A stretch of DNA of 62,318 bases from Bacillota bacterium (GTDB taxonomy: Bacteria > Bacillota > Clostridia > Acetivibrionales > DSM-1351). This document shows, in pieces, positions 8,609-18,325 of this stretch. Position 1 is the first letter of the stretch. Every line of letters starts with the position of its first letter. The stretch lies in the NCBI GenBank assembly GCA_023391425.1, contig JAEWAX010000021.1, forward strand, positions 1 through 62,318. The letters are read 5' to 3'. Both the position numbers and the translations under genes were made by a program. The notes beneath the pieces are model-generated. The model saw nothing but the letters and a program-made list of their open reading frames with translations. It did no database searches and was not told the DNA's origin.

Positions 8609-8713
8609 TGTAATATCATACTCCTCAATATATTCTTGTGATAAAACTTTTAATCTATTCTTATATAACTTTTAAGATATTCTTATATAACTTTTAAACC
8701 ATTTGATATAACA
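8609..8713. repeat. Short direct repeat between trmK and the Nif3-like gene
   Basis: The 19-base unit ATTCTTATATAACTTTTAA occurs twice in tandem around 8657-8697. It looks like a simple local duplication; no function is evident. Confidence 0.5.
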
Positions 8714-9412
8714 TTACTTCATTTCCTTCTGTATTAAACCTAAGTAATCATTTCTTAATGCGGAATAATGGCTTTGCAGCTGATTGTTGTCTTCCATATC
8801 TCTCAATTGTCCTAAAACCCTTTCTATCTGTCTAACCTTCATTTCACAATACGGTATCAGCAAAGGGTCTTTTTTTGCAATAAGCTTTTCACCAACATGT
8901 AAATGAAAATACTGATATTGCTTGTCCTCACCGTCATATTTTGCTGATATCACACAGTATATTTTTGGCCCCTCAGCAACCAATTCCTCATCATAAATAT
9001 CAAACTTGTTGTCAAACAACCATTTTCTGACCACATCCAAGTCATTCATAGGTTGTAATATCAGAGAAGCTACTTTGGAAACTATCTGCGGATGCGGTTT
9101 TAAAAGTTCAGTAAGAAGTGTTCCTCCCATACCTGCTATTATTATAGCATCAGCCTCATTTTGTGAAATAGTATCCAGACCATTTCCAAGTCTAGTTTCT
9201 ATTTGTTCCTTCATTTTATATAAATTTATATTCTTGTTTGCAACCTTCACTGGTCCTATTCTAACATCTGAGGCTATTGCCTTCCTGCAAACACCCTGTT
9301 GAATTAAATAAATTGGTAAGTATGCATGATCGGTACCTATATCAGCAATTACATTACAGGTTGGTACCTTGTCAGCAATTAGCTTCAATCTACCCTTTAA
9401 AATTAAGTTCAA
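8714..9412 (-). CDS. trmK: tRNA (adenine22-N1)-methyltransferase
   Basis: The product methylates N1 of A22 in tRNA. I choose the TTG at 9412, five bases after GGAGG, which gives a protein starting NLILKGRLKLIADKV as in the family; the upstream TTG at 9445 would place the binding site inside the gene. The SAM-binding VIADIGTDHAYLPIYL motif, the IIIAGMGGTLL motif IV and the LQPMND segment are TrmK signatures, followed by the helical C-terminal coiled part. Its position near sigA and before the Nif3-like gene is conserved in Firmicutes. Confidence 0.88.
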   Translation of the reverse strand: MNLILKGRLKLIADKVPTCNVIADIGTDHAYLPIYLIQQGVCRKAIASDVRIGPVKVANKNINLYKMKEQIETRLGNGLDTISQNEADAIIIAGMGGTLLTELLKPHPQIVSKVASLILQPMNDLDVVRKWLFDNKFDIYDEELVAEGPKIYCVISAKYDGEDKQYQYFHLHVGEKLIAKKDPLLIPYCEMKVRQIERVLGQLRDMEDNNQLQSHYSALRNDYLGLIQKEMK

Positions 9413-9738
9413 ACTGTCCTCCAAACACCCTAACACACCAAGCAATTGAAACGCTAGGATTCTAATTCATTTGTATAAATCCAAGAACTCTTCTTATTAG
9501 CAAAAAGCAATTATTTTTTTAATAATTACGAAAAGTTAATTGTATTATCAAAGTAAATTATACACATAATAATACTAAATAATCAATTAAAGCTTTAAGT
9601 TTATATATCAACTACTTTCCTTGTTATCATTATTACTGTTTGATACAGCAATGTAAGATAATTCAGGGGGAAATTTTAACGAAATTATATAAAATTAATA
9701 TACTCAATTTTAAAATGAAAATGGAAGGAAGGCATTAT

Positions 9739-9912
9739 ATGGCTCCATATAGCAAAGCAAATAAAGTAAATGATATTGAAAGACCCATCTCAAGTAATAT
9801 CCTCGGAAGAGATATCCTTGGCATAAATGCAAATATTCCATCTATGAGCAAAACAAGTATTGATATACAGGATGAAGAATTGGGCACCGAATTTATCACT
9901 AAAGTAAAGTAG
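9739..9912 (+). CDS. Small hypothetical protein, 57 residues
   Basis: ATG at 9739 follows GGAAGG at fair spacing; longer versions from 9640 lack a good site. The product is soluble, polar, with ERPISSNILGRDILG and an acidic C-terminus. It reads like a real protein but I do not recognise a family. It is the only plus-strand gene here, between divergent trmK and the tRNA genes, and a strong hairpin follows at 10017. Moderate support only. Confidence 0.45.
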   Translation: MAPYSKANKVNDIERPISSNILGRDILGINANIPSMSKTSIDIQDEELGTEFITKVK

Positions 9913-10016
9913 CTTAGCCATTTTTAGTGGAACATAAGTCGAAACCTTCAACGAGAATGCCCAAAATCAAAAATCCTATTAAGCAAAACTTATCCGAGCA
10001 ACAGCGAGGAAAAGTC

Positions 10017-10067
10017 TACCAAAAAGAAAAGAGAACATACAAAGTATGTTCTCTTTTCTTTTTGGTG
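10017..10067. terminator. Long bidirectional hairpin terminator
   Basis: A perfect stem of more than 20 bp with a 3-base AAA loop (10041-10043) has A-rich and T-rich outer arms, so it can terminate both the small plus-strand gene and the tRNA operon on the minus strand. Its 3' arm overlaps the CCA end of tRNA-Met by a few bases. Confidence 0.8.
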
Positions 10068-10139
10068 GGCCTTCAGGGACTCGAACCCCGGACCAACCGG
10101 TTATGAGCCGGTTGCTCTAACCAACTGAGCTAAAGGCCC
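10063..10139 (-). tRNA. tRNA-Met (CAT)
   Basis: Cloverleaf on the minus strand: acceptor GGGCCTT/AAGGCCC, D-loop AGCTCAGTTGGTTAGAGC, anticodon loop CTCATAA giving CAT, T-arm GGGGTTCGAGTCCC, and an encoded CCA. The features fit an elongator tRNA-Met; a CAT-anticodon tRNA-Ile2 is possible in principle. Confidence 0.9.
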
Positions 10140-10143
10140 GAAT

Positions 10144-10219
10144 TGGCTCCCCCTGCTGGACTTGAACCAGCGACATCGTGATTAACAGTCACGCGCTCTA
10201 CCAACTGAGCTAAGGAGGA
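10144..10219 (-). tRNA. tRNA-Asn (GTT)
   Basis: Cloverleaf on the minus strand with acceptor TCCTCCT/AGGGGGA, anticodon loop CTGTTAA giving GTT, T-arm CTGGTTCAAGTCCAG, discriminator G and encoded CCA. It lies four bases upstream of tRNA-Met in the same transcript. Confidence 0.93.
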
Positions 10220-10489
10220 ATATTTCAGTTGCTCTCGCGAGCACAAGTAATATTATACTTACCAGAAAGCGACTGGTCAAGATTGAAATATCTATAATTT
10301 GTCTATTTATTTGGATTATAACTCATTCTCTAACATTTATTTAATCATGCTAATTCTTGCTAGAAATTGCGTTATTCCAAAAAATCAAAATATTATCAGT
10401 ATACAGCTTCCTAGTGAATACATAAAAATTATATCGGAATTTTTGAAAATTAACTAACGTACAAAGCGAATAGATATTGTAAGAGTAAG
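10220..10489. other. Intergenic stretch between sigA terminator and tRNA operon
   Basis: It must hold the tRNA promoter on the minus strand. The only open frame is a 36-codon plus-strand one without a ribosome binding site. Nothing else is seen. Confidence 0.4.
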
Positions 10490-10523
10490 AAAAATGGATA
10501 CTATTCTCATAGCATCCATTTTT
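10490..10523 (-). terminator. dnaG-sigA operon terminator
   Basis: A 10-bp perfect stem (10490-10499 with 10514-10523) lies just 3' of sigA, with A/T-rich flanks that give a U-run on the minus strand. Confidence 0.65.
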
Positions 10524-10535
10524 ATAGGTTCTTAT

Positions 10536-11621
10536 TTAATCTAAATAGTCCTTCAACTTCTTGCTTCTGCTTGGGTGCCTTAGTTTTCTTAATGCCTTGG
10601 CCTCAATCTGACGTATACGTTCTCTGGTAACATTAAATTCCTTACCTACCTCTTCAAGTGTCCTTGCTCGCCCATCATCTAAACCGAATCTTAGTCTCAA
10701 AACTTTCTCTTCACGAGGTGTCAGGGTATCAAGTACATCAATAAGCTGTTCCTTTAACAAAGTAAATGCTGCAGCCTCTGCAGGTGCAGGAGCATCATCA
10801 TCTGGAATAAAGTCACCTAAATGACTATCTTCCTCTTCTCCAATAGGTGTTTCAAGCGAAACGGGTTCCTGAGATATCTTCATTATCTCTCGAACTTTTT
10901 CAACAGACATGCCAATCTCTTTTGCTATTTCGTCAGGCTGTGGTTCTCTACCTAATTCCTGCAATAGCTGTCTAGATACTCTAATCAATTTATTAATAGT
11001 TTCTACCATATGAACAGGAATACGTATAGTTCTAGCCTGATCAGCGATTGCTCTTGTAATAGCCTGTCTTATCCACCAAGTTGCATAGGTACTAAATTTA
11101 AACCCTCTTCTATAATCAAACTTTTCAACTGCCTTAATAAGCCCCAGATTACCTTCTTGAATCAAGTCCAGGAATTGCATGCCTCTACCTACATATCTCT
11201 TTGCAATACTTACAACCAGTCTAAGATTGGCTTCAGCAAGTCTTCTTTTTGCCTCTATATCCCCATTTTCCATTCTATGCGCAAGGTCAATTTCCTCATC
11301 TGCAGTCAAAAGGGGTACTTTACCAATCTCTTTAAGATACATTCTTACAGGATCATCAATACTTATTCCTTCTGGAACGCTTATGTCTAGTTCTTCTTCT
11401 TCATCAGAATTTTGGATTTCTTTCAAGTCTTCCTCAATATCGCCAATAACATCAATACCCAAATTTTCTAGGGTTTCATATATTTTTTCAATATGCTCTG
11501 GCTCTATCTCAATCTCCTCAAAAGCTTCAATTATTTCTTTGTAGGTAAGCATACCTTTAGCTTTACCCTTATCAATCAACTCTTTTAGTATTGCTTTTCT
11601 ACTTTCCTGACTATGCTTCAC
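10536..11621 (-). CDS. sigA: RNA polymerase primary sigma factor SigA
   Basis: The start is the GTG at 11621 after AAAGGAGGG; an ATG six codons upstream would put that site inside the gene. The protein has 361 residues with region 1.1 (helical, about 1-75), acidic linker, region 1.2 (DPVRMYLKEIG), region 2 with NLRLVVSIAKRYVGRGM and the FSTYATWWIRQAI recognition helix for the -10 box, region 3, and region 4 with the VTRERIRQIEAKALRKLR helix-turn-helix for the -35 box. This is the housekeeping sigma factor. dnaG lies 24 bases upstream on the same strand, the classical dnaG-sigA operon. Confidence 0.97.
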   Translation of the reverse strand: MKHSQESRKAILKELIDKGKAKGMLTYKEIIEAFEEIEIEPEHIEKIYETLENLGIDVIGDIEEDLKEIQNSDEEEELDISVPEGISIDDPVRMYLKEIGKVPLLTADEEIDLAHRMENGDIEAKRRLAEANLRLVVSIAKRYVGRGMQFLDLIQEGNLGLIKAVEKFDYRRGFKFSTYATWWIRQAITRAIADQARTIRIPVHMVETINKLIRVSRQLLQELGREPQPDEIAKEIGMSVEKVREIMKISQEPVSLETPIGEEEDSHLGDFIPDDDAPAPAEAAAFTLLKEQLIDVLDTLTPREEKVLRLRFGLDDGRARTLEEVGKEFNVTRERIRQIEAKALRKLRHPSRSKKLKDYLD

Positions 11622-11645
11622 TAGGCCCCCTCCTTTCATGCATTA

Positions 11646-13463
11646 TTACAAACCTTTTTTCAGCGTAGCTATATTTAATACAATACTGCTTAATTCGCGA
11701 CTTAATAACTCAACATCTCCTTCTGTCATATTACTTCTTTTTTGTAATTCTATTATCTCGTCTTTCCTAGCCTCCAAACCATAAAGGTCCATTCTTTTAA
11801 TGATGTCCAGAGCAGCTTTTCTATTATTCTCAAAAACGCTCTGTGATTGAATTATATTTGCAAAACTTTCAGCCATAGGTGGTGAAAGTTTATTTAATAT
11901 CTCGCCTATTAAAATACCTGCTTTACTTTCTATTCGCTCAATGGCAAATACTAATGCCTGCTTAATTTCGATTGAAGTAATTTTATCTATATTTAAAACA
12001 TCTCTTATATATAAATAGACATTGTTGTCCAAACAAATAGTAGCTAGAAGCATTAACTGCAAATTAACTAGTCTTGCTTGAGAATTATCTCTTTCATTAC
12101 TCTTTTTAATAGTATTCTTTTTAACTGCATTATTATCCTTTATTTGCTTCTTTTCCTTTTCAACAGTCCCCCTTTGGCGCTTTGCCATTTCGGAATAAAT
12201 GGACTGCTCACTTACGCCAAATTCTTTGGACAATTTTTTTACATAAAGTTCTCTTTCTACATTGTTGTCAATTTTATCTAATATAAGCACAGCGTTGTCA
12301 ATAAACTTTACTTTTCCATCATTAGTTGAAGTATCTATTTTATTATCCAAAATATCTAGTTTAAAATCTAATAGACTTTTTGAATTATTAATAAGTTTTC
12401 TGAACTCATCAACCCCATAAGTTTTGATAAATTCGTCAGGATCTTTACCTGATGGAATAGATAAAACCTTAACATTACAGCCAATGTCATTGAGTAAATC
12501 TAAGCTTCTAAGTGCAGCAGCTTGTCCGGCAGAATCAGAGTCAAAGGAAAGGACTATTTCTTCTGAATATTTTTTCAAAAGCTTACCTTGATTCTCGGTC
12601 AATGCTGTACCGAGTGGTGCAACTGCATTTATTATCCCACTTTGATGTAATGATATAACATCCATATAGCCTTCAGCTAAAATAATCTTCTTTGCACATG
12701 CAGCTTTAGCAAAATTCATTGCGTATAGATGCTTTCCTTTTTGGTAAACAGCAGTTTCAGGAGAATTCATGTACTTGGGCTGTGAAGAATCCAACACTCT
12801 TCCACCAAAAGCAATTACATTTCCTCTTATATCAAATATAGGAAACATAATTCTACCCCTAAACCTATCAAAAACCTTCTTTGTATCTTCTTTGGTTAAT
12901 ACAAGTCCACTTTTAAAAATAGAAGAGTCACTAAAACCTAATGACTTTAAATGCTTATATAGTGTATCATACTTATCTTCTGCGTAACCTATACCAAATT
13001 TGATAATTGTTTGTTTATCAATTTTCCTATTTTCCAAATATTTAATTGGAATTCTGTTCTTTTCATTATTCAAATTATTATGAAAGAACCTAGCAGCCTC
13101 AATATTTATCTGTAAAAGTTCCTTCTTTAGTTTAGCTTTCTCTTCGTCCTGAATTCCATCATTATTATCCGGAATCTGTATCTTAGCCCTATCAGCAAGT
13201 AGTCTCAATGCTTCTGGAAAATCCAGATTCTCAATAGCCATAATAAAATGTATAACATTACCACCCTTGCCGCAACCAAAACAATGAAATATTTGTTTAA
13301 CTGGTTCGACAGAAAAAGAGCCTGTTTTTTCATTATGGAAAGGGCATTTACCAAAATAATTTTTTCCTTTCTTATCTAACTTGACGTATTCAGATATTAC
13401 ATCAACTATATCATTATTGACTCTTATTTCTTCAATTAAATCTTCTGGGAAAAAATTTGCCAT
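11646..13463 (-). CDS. dnaG: DNA primase
   Basis: A 605-residue primase that makes RNA primers for replication. The N-terminal zinc-binding CHC2 domain (CPFH at about 40, CFGCGKGG at about 61) is complete, the catalytic TOPRIM core has EGYMDVI and SFDSDSAG, and the C-terminal part is the helicase-interaction region, which is variable. Length is normal. It forms an operon with sigA downstream. The start ATG has only a weak Shine-Dalgarno sequence. Confidence 0.96.
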   Translation of the reverse strand: MANFFPEDLIEEIRVNNDIVDVISEYVKLDKKGKNYFGKCPFHNEKTGSFSVEPVKQIFHCFGCGKGGNVIHFIMAIENLDFPEALRLLADRAKIQIPDNNDGIQDEEKAKLKKELLQINIEAARFFHNNLNNEKNRIPIKYLENRKIDKQTIIKFGIGYAEDKYDTLYKHLKSLGFSDSSIFKSGLVLTKEDTKKVFDRFRGRIMFPIFDIRGNVIAFGGRVLDSSQPKYMNSPETAVYQKGKHLYAMNFAKAACAKKIILAEGYMDVISLHQSGIINAVAPLGTALTENQGKLLKKYSEEIVLSFDSDSAGQAAALRSLDLLNDIGCNVKVLSIPSGKDPDEFIKTYGVDEFRKLINNSKSLLDFKLDILDNKIDTSTNDGKVKFIDNAVLILDKIDNNVERELYVKKLSKEFGVSEQSIYSEMAKRQRGTVEKEKKQIKDNNAVKKNTIKKSNERDNSQARLVNLQLMLLATICLDNNVYLYIRDVLNIDKITSIEIKQALVFAIERIESKAGILIGEILNKLSPPMAESFANIIQSQSVFENNRKAALDIIKRMDLYGLEARKDEIIELQKRSNMTEGDVELLSRELSSIVLNIATLKKGL

Positions 13464-13622
13464 TATGTCTTACATTCCAATCTTGTTAAAAAATTATTAT
13501 GCAAATATTATAAACACATCTCCTATTTTTTATTTTAGCTTTCGCCAAAAATCACTTAATACTTGTTCGACATTATTATTTAGAATCCTTCTTTTTTGAT
13601 AATATTTTTAACACAAACAAAA

Positions 13623-13643
13623 AAGTATGCCGAAGGCATACTT
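13623..13643 (-). terminator. Terminator of the DUF6514 gene
   Basis: A 9-bp perfect stem with a GAA loop (13623-13631/13635-13643) is followed by a T-run on the minus strand. Confidence 0.75.
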
Positions 13644-13711
13644 AAAAAAGCAACTAGATTTTAGCTTGATTTCCAACTTTGTGATTCTAAACATATAAAT
13701 AGTAATTAATT

Positions 13712-13993
13712 TTAAGCTATACAATCATAAATAACATCATAGACACTAACTGGAGTAACTGAATTTGCATGAAGTAGTTTGATAAGTTCAATCATATTTG
13801 TTTTTGAGGTTAGAACATCGCGTATTACAGCAGTTTCGGTCTCACCAGTATCTTTTGTCATATTAACCTGTACTCCATATGTACAAAAATCCTCATCCTC
13901 ACTTGCTAATAAATAATATTCTAAATTGAGCTCTTTGTTCTCACATTTCAATGTCTCATTTAGTTCAAGTTTCTTTGAGCAAACTAGTTCCAT
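13712..13993 (-). CDS. Small DUF6514-like protein
   Basis: A 93-residue soluble protein with a GVQVNM strand and the C-terminal pattern LLHANSVTPVSVYDVIYD, which resembles the clostridial DUF6514 family (short proteins ending in a 'vsPv-l-dvi-d' helix). GGGGAGGT precedes the ATG. It is monocistronic with its own terminator. Function is unknown; the family name is a recollection of pattern. Confidence 0.6.
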   Translation of the reverse strand: MELVCSKKLELNETLKCENKELNLEYYLLASEDEDFCTYGVQVNMTKDTGETETAVIRDVLTSKTNMIELIKLLHANSVTPVSVYDVIYDCIA

Positions 13994-14270
13994 TTTAGTA
14001 CCTCCCCTTCATCTTTTGCATATTCAATTTACACAATCATTATATTATAAGGATAGTTTTTCATCTATACAAAAGTTTTTTGGTATTTCGACGACTTAGC
14101 ATATAATTACCCTAAAGTCCAAAATATAAATGTCGAAGTATGCCATTTTATCAATTATTAACATTGAACTTCTAAATTAGAGGTGTTAAGATTTTATATG
14201 CTGAGTACATTTATTCAATAACAAAGTATTTTGTGATCTATAGGGTTATTTATTATAAGGGGGGTATACC

Positions 14271-14558
14271 ATGAGTAGTAATGAGAATAAAAAAACTACT
14301 AGAATGGGCTTATTGGACTCTGCATTACGCAGCATGTCAGATTTGCCTAAAAAAATGCTTAAATACGCAACTCCAGCTACGCTGTGCTTGATAGCACTTG
14401 GTACTGCTTTATATGTTGCAAATAAAACTAGTAATAACTATAGCAGTGTGTTTGAGTTTACCACGACAACATTAATTACAAATAGTTTTTTTGTATTTGC
14501 TGAATTTATTATAGCTTCGTTAGTTCTTGATATTCTAATCAGAATGAAATCTCAATAA
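14271..14558 (+). CDS. Small two-helix membrane protein
   Basis: A 95-residue protein with an amphipathic N-terminus and two hydrophobic helices (about residues 35-53 and 66-90). AAGGGGGG precedes the ATG and a strong terminator follows, so it is an independent transcript. I do not recognise a family. Confidence 0.65.
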   Translation: MSSNENKKTTRMGLLDSALRSMSDLPKKMLKYATPATLCLIALGTALYVANKTSNNYSSVFEFTTTTLITNSFFVFAEFIIASLVLDILIRMKSQ

Positions 14559-14620
14559 GCGGGAACTTAGCAGTAATAATGCGCATCGAATTAACCAGTA
14601 ATTTAGACTTCTTAACTGTA

Positions 14621-14668
14621 TAGAAACACAAAAAGAAAGGGCATCCGCCCTTTCTTTTTGTGTTTCTA
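14621..14668. terminator. Strong bidirectional terminator
   Basis: A 22-bp perfect stem with a 4-base loop (14621-14642/14647-14668) separates the plus-strand small membrane gene from secF on the minus strand. Confidence 0.85.
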
Positions 14669-14680
14669 TATTAAATAATT

Positions 14681-15655
14681 TTATGCTTTAACAGGTTTTG
14701 CTTTGTTTTTCTTCTGACTTTCTTTCCACATTACATACAATGGACTAGCTATGAATATTGAAGAATAACATCCAGCAGCCATACCAATAATAAGTGGGAA
14801 GCTGAACTCTGCTATAGAACCAATACCATATATCTTAGCAAATACAAACACAGTAGTTATTGCTATTAAAGAAGTTACAACTGTATTTATTGATCTATTC
14901 AACGTCTGCATTATACTCTGATTAACCAATTCAGGAAGAGGTACTTTTTTAAGCATTCTGCTATTCTCTCTGATACGGTCATAAATAATGATAGTATCAT
15001 TCATTGAATATCCAACTACAGTAAGTATAGCTGCAATAAATGATTCGTTCACAGGTAACTGGAATATCAAATAAACAGAAATCATAATGAAAATATCATG
15101 TAAAACACCTACTACAGCAAAAACTCCTGCAGAAAGTCCTGACATTACTTTAAATCTATACCAAACATACAAAATAATTAAGAAGAAAGCAATCAAGACT
15201 GCTTTTATACCGTTCTGCATTATTTCCTTACCAATGAATGGCTCAACACTTTCTTCATTGATAAGTGCATTATTAGCATCAAGCTTTAGTTCTGAAATAA
15301 CAGCAGCTTTAACTTTTGAAAGCTCATCGTTTGTAAGTGTATCCTGACTACCTATACTAATTTTTATAACATCATAACTAGTGTTTGAAGCACTAGCATC
15401 ATATGCTGTCGACTTTTGAACTTGAGCAGGCTTGTTAACTGTTGTTTTAACTAATTCTTCAATCTTACCTGTTATCTCTTGAGTATTTGCTTCAGTAAAT
15501 GTATCCTTATTTGCCTTCATTTCAATTACAGTTCCGCCCTCAAATTGAATATCCAGCTTAAATCCATCAAATATAACATATGAAACTATTCCTGCAAGAA
15601 ATATTAAAGCTGAGAGAATAAAAAAGTAATATCTTTTGCTATATAAATTAACCAT
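14681..15655 (-). CDS. secF: Preprotein translocase subunit SecF
   Basis: A 324-residue RND-type membrane protein that, with SecD, uses the proton gradient to help SecYEG export proteins. It has a first transmembrane helix, the FEGGTVIEMK periplasmic start, and five C-terminal helices with GYSMNDTIIIYDRIRE and the conserved NRSINTVVTSL segment. The ATG overlaps the end of secD by eight bases and uses a GAGGAGG inside it. It is separate from SecD here, not fused. Confidence 0.95.
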   Translation of the reverse strand: MVNLYSKRYYFFILSALIFLAGIVSYVIFDGFKLDIQFEGGTVIEMKANKDTFTEANTQEITGKIEELVKTTVNKPAQVQKSTAYDASASNTSYDVIKISIGSQDTLTNDELSKVKAAVISELKLDANNALINEESVEPFIGKEIMQNGIKAVLIAFFLIILYVWYRFKVMSGLSAGVFAVVGVLHDIFIMISVYLIFQLPVNESFIAAILTVVGYSMNDTIIIYDRIRENSRMLKKVPLPELVNQSIMQTLNRSINTVVTSLIAITTVFVFAKIYGIGSIAEFSFPLIIGMAAGCYSSIFIASPLYVMWKESQKKNKAKPVKA

Positions 15656-16976
15656 TTGCTTTGCCTCCTCTCATACTTACTCCATATAACCAAGGATGCT
15701 TTGCTACATCCAAATCAGATACAGCTTTTAGCATAATTCTTGTAGCTGTTACAGCAGTCAAGAAACTTAAAATAACACCGATACCTAAAGTGTATGCAAA
15801 ACTCTGTATAGGACCAGTTCCAAATTTTAAAAGAATTGCAGCTGCAATAAGAGTAGTTACATTTCCATCAAGTATAGCTGAAAACGCTCTCTTAAATCCT
15901 AAATCAATTGCCGTATGAAGAGTTTTACCATTTCTCATTTCGTCCTTAATTCTTTCAAATATAATTACGTTAGCATCTACTGCCATACCTATAGTAAGAA
16001 TAAGACCTGCAATACCTGGTAGGGTAACTGTAATATGAATCCATGACAATGCTAAAATCTCTAACACAGTATGGGTTAATAATGCTATACTCGCAATTAA
16101 TCCAGGTAATCTATAATAGAATATCATAAACAAACAAATCAAAATAAATGCTACTACAAAAGCATCTATACTAACTGAAAGTGCATTTGAACCAAGCGTA
16201 GGGCTAATATTGTTAACCTGCTTAGCTACAAGCTGAAATGGCAATGAGCCTGATTTGATGAGACCTGCTAAGTTCTTAGCTTCAGCTTGTTGTGCTTCTG
16301 ATTTAGTTCCGCCAAGAGTAATACTAGCTTCTCCACCAGTAATTTGTTGAATAACATTTGGAGCACTTATGAACTTGTCATCCATAAATATCGCTATAGG
16401 CTTTCCAACCAATCTTCCAGTTGCTTCAGCAAACTTTGTAGCTCCAGAAGCTTTAAGCTTTAGGCTTACTTCATAACCTCCATTTTGCTGATTAATCGCT
16501 GGAGATGCGTTCTCAACATCATTTCCTTCAATAATAATCTTTCCTGTTGGCAAATAATTTCCAGAAGTATCTCTCTTACTTTCATCAACTTCTTGGAAGG
16601 TTAACTTTGCAGTCTGGCCAATTTCTTCAATTGATTTTTGTGGATCAAATGTTTCACCTTTTTTGTGAGGAATTTGTACTAAAACATATCCCTTTTGAGT
16701 ATCAATTGTAATGACTTTATCAAAAACCATTTTGTCGTCTAATCTTTTACTTATAATAGTCTTAGCTGCTTCTAAATCTTCTGTAGACGGCAAACTACCA
16801 TCTTTGGTAACTGCATAAAGCTTTGCATCTACCCCTCCCTGAATATCGATACCTGGACGGATATCATAAGCACCAGGTATATCAAAACCTAAGATAGACC
16901 CAAAAGCTGCTATCCAGGTCAGAATTCCGGTGATGATTAATATCGAGAAAAATTTAACTGCATTTCTTCCTCTCAT
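15648..16976 (-). CDS. secD: Preprotein translocase subunit SecD
   Basis: A 442-residue partner of SecF. The N-terminal helix, RPGIDIQGGVDAKL motif, the P1 head domain, and the C-terminal half with LPGIAGLILTIGMAVDANVI and FERIKDE, then DGNVTTLIAA, are standard SecD features. Length is short, as in clostridia, because the P1 insert is reduced. GGGGGAATT precedes the ATG. It forms a tight operon with secF. Confidence 0.95.
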   Translation of the reverse strand: MRGRNAVKFFSILIITGILTWIAAFGSILGFDIPGAYDIRPGIDIQGGVDAKLYAVTKDGSLPSTEDLEAAKTIISKRLDDKMVFDKVITIDTQKGYVLVQIPHKKGETFDPQKSIEEIGQTAKLTFQEVDESKRDTSGNYLPTGKIIIEGNDVENASPAINQQNGGYEVSLKLKASGATKFAEATGRLVGKPIAIFMDDKFISAPNVIQQITGGEASITLGGTKSEAQQAEAKNLAGLIKSGSLPFQLVAKQVNNISPTLGSNALSVSIDAFVVAFILICLFMIFYYRLPGLIASIALLTHTVLEILALSWIHITVTLPGIAGLILTIGMAVDANVIIFERIKDEMRNGKTLHTAIDLGFKRAFSAILDGNVTTLIAAAILLKFGTGPIQSFAYTLGIGVILSFLTAVTATRIMLKAVSDLDVAKHPWLYGVSMRGGKANG

Positions 16977-17077
16977 TTGTTGAATTCCCCCTTGTTTTTT
17001 TATCCACTTACGACATTATATAACTCTGAAAAATTCTAGTCAATAAATATGTCTTATTATTCACTAGAAATTTACAT

Positions 17078-17737
17078 TTAAAGTAATCTGTTTTCGTTAA
17101 TAACTAATTCAAAATTCAGCTTCAAATACGTTGCTGCTCTCCTGCACATTGTCATTCTGGTGAGAAAAATCTCAAAATAATCCATAACAGGGCATATTTT
17201 AGTATCAATATGAAGCTGAAGTGTTGCACTTTTTTTGCTATTATCAACTGTCAGAATTGAACTATCAACGGCATAATTTACTCTGTCATGAATATCAAAT
17301 GTTGAAAAATCTGTGTTTTGAACTCTTGACCTATGCACATCTGATTTGTCGGCTAAAATAAGTGCAGCTGAAATTATACTAACAGCTGTACCAGAATTTT
17401 CATCATGATTACCTATAGCAAGCATAATTTCACAAGTCTCTGAATATGGCATTCCCATTCTCAATAAGAGTTCATAAGCCATAATAGCACTTGAATGAGC
17501 ATGATCCATACGGTTAATAGCATTTCCTATATCATGTAAATAGCCAGCGATTTCAGCAAGCTCACATTCTCTAGAGCTAAATCCTAATTCTAAAAGAATT
17601 TTGCCGGCATTCTTTGAAACATGAGTTAAGTGCCTTAAGGAATGCTCAGTATACCCCATCTCTCTCAGCTGTCTATCAGCTGTAGCTATGAGATATTTGA
17701 CTTCTTCATTTTCTCTAACCTGTATAGGAGTAATCAT
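17078..17737 (-). CDS. HD-domain metal-dependent phosphohydrolase
   Basis: The start at 17737 follows TATGGAGG; an ATG four codons upstream lacks a site. The 219-residue protein has an HD domain with H in HSLRHLTHV, the LHDIGN pair, HAHSSAI, and NHDENS, which give the four metal ligands, followed by ADKSDVHRSR. A small C-terminal beta domain follows. HD proteins cleave phosphomonoesters, cyclic nucleotides or nucleotides; the substrate cannot be read here. It lies just upstream of secD on the same strand. Confidence 0.8.
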   Translation of the reverse strand: MITPIQVRENEEVKYLIATADRQLREMGYTEHSLRHLTHVSKNAGKILLELGFSSRECELAEIAGYLHDIGNAINRMDHAHSSAIMAYELLLRMGMPYSETCEIMLAIGNHDENSGTAVSIISAALILADKSDVHRSRVQNTDFSTFDIHDRVNYAVDSSILTVDNSKKSATLQLHIDTKICPVMDYFEIFLTRMTMCRRAATYLKLNFELVINENRLL

Positions 17738-17812
17738 TTTAACCTCCATATCGCTCTACACTATCTAATAATATATAATACTTTTCTTAGTATTCAAAAT
17801 CCAATTAATAGA

Positions 17813-18313
17813 TTATTTGTAAAACTTCAAAAGATTGATATATTCTTTAGCATTATTTTTAATTTCTTCAATTTCATGCTCTGATAAAACTCTTTTAATC
17901 TCTGCTGGACTACCGGCAATTAGGCTTCCATCTGGTATCTTTGTTCTTGACGTAACAACACTACCAGCTGCAATCAAGCAGTTATTACCAATTTCTGAAT
18001 CATCAAGTACTATTGCACCCATTCCTATAAGTGTATTATTACCAATATGACAACTATGCAATATAGCGCCATGGCCTACTGTAACATGAGAACCTATTTT
18101 TACATCAGCACCTTTTTTGCAGTGCAGTATACAACCTTCCTGAATGTTAGTGTTTTCACCAACAACTATGCTGTCGATATCTCCCCTCAGAACTGCATTG
18201 TACCAAATTGTTGAATTCGCACCTAGAACTACGTCTCCAATAACAGTACTATTTTGTGCAACAAATGCAGTTTCATGAATTCGGGGTGTAATGTTATTAA
18301 AATCTCTTATCAC
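17813..18313 (-). CDS. Gamma-carbonic anhydrase-like hexapeptide-repeat protein
   Basis: A 166-residue left-handed beta-helix protein built of hexapeptide repeats (for example VIGDVV, VKIGSH, LIGMGA) with a C-terminal helix. Metal-binding His residues are visible in ILHCKKG and TVGHGAILHSCHIG, as in YrdA/PaaY-type gamma-carbonic anhydrases. It starts with GTG after GGAGCACATT. It is 12 bases downstream of scfB on the same strand. Whether it hydrates CO2 is not shown; many homologues are inactive. Confidence 0.85.
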   Translation of the reverse strand: MIRDFNNITPRIHETAFVAQNSTVIGDVVLGANSTIWYNAVLRGDIDSIVVGENTNIQEGCILHCKKGADVKIGSHVTVGHGAILHSCHIGNNTLIGMGAIVLDDSEIGNNCLIAAGSVVTSRTKIPDGSLIAGSPAEIKRVLSEHEIEEIKNNAKEYINLLKFYK

Positions 18314-18325
18314 AATGTGCTCCTT

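Noticed and set aside
10347..10457. 36-codon plus-strand frame reading MLILARNCVIPKNQN
   Set aside because: No ribosome binding site and no recognisable family; kept as intergenic.
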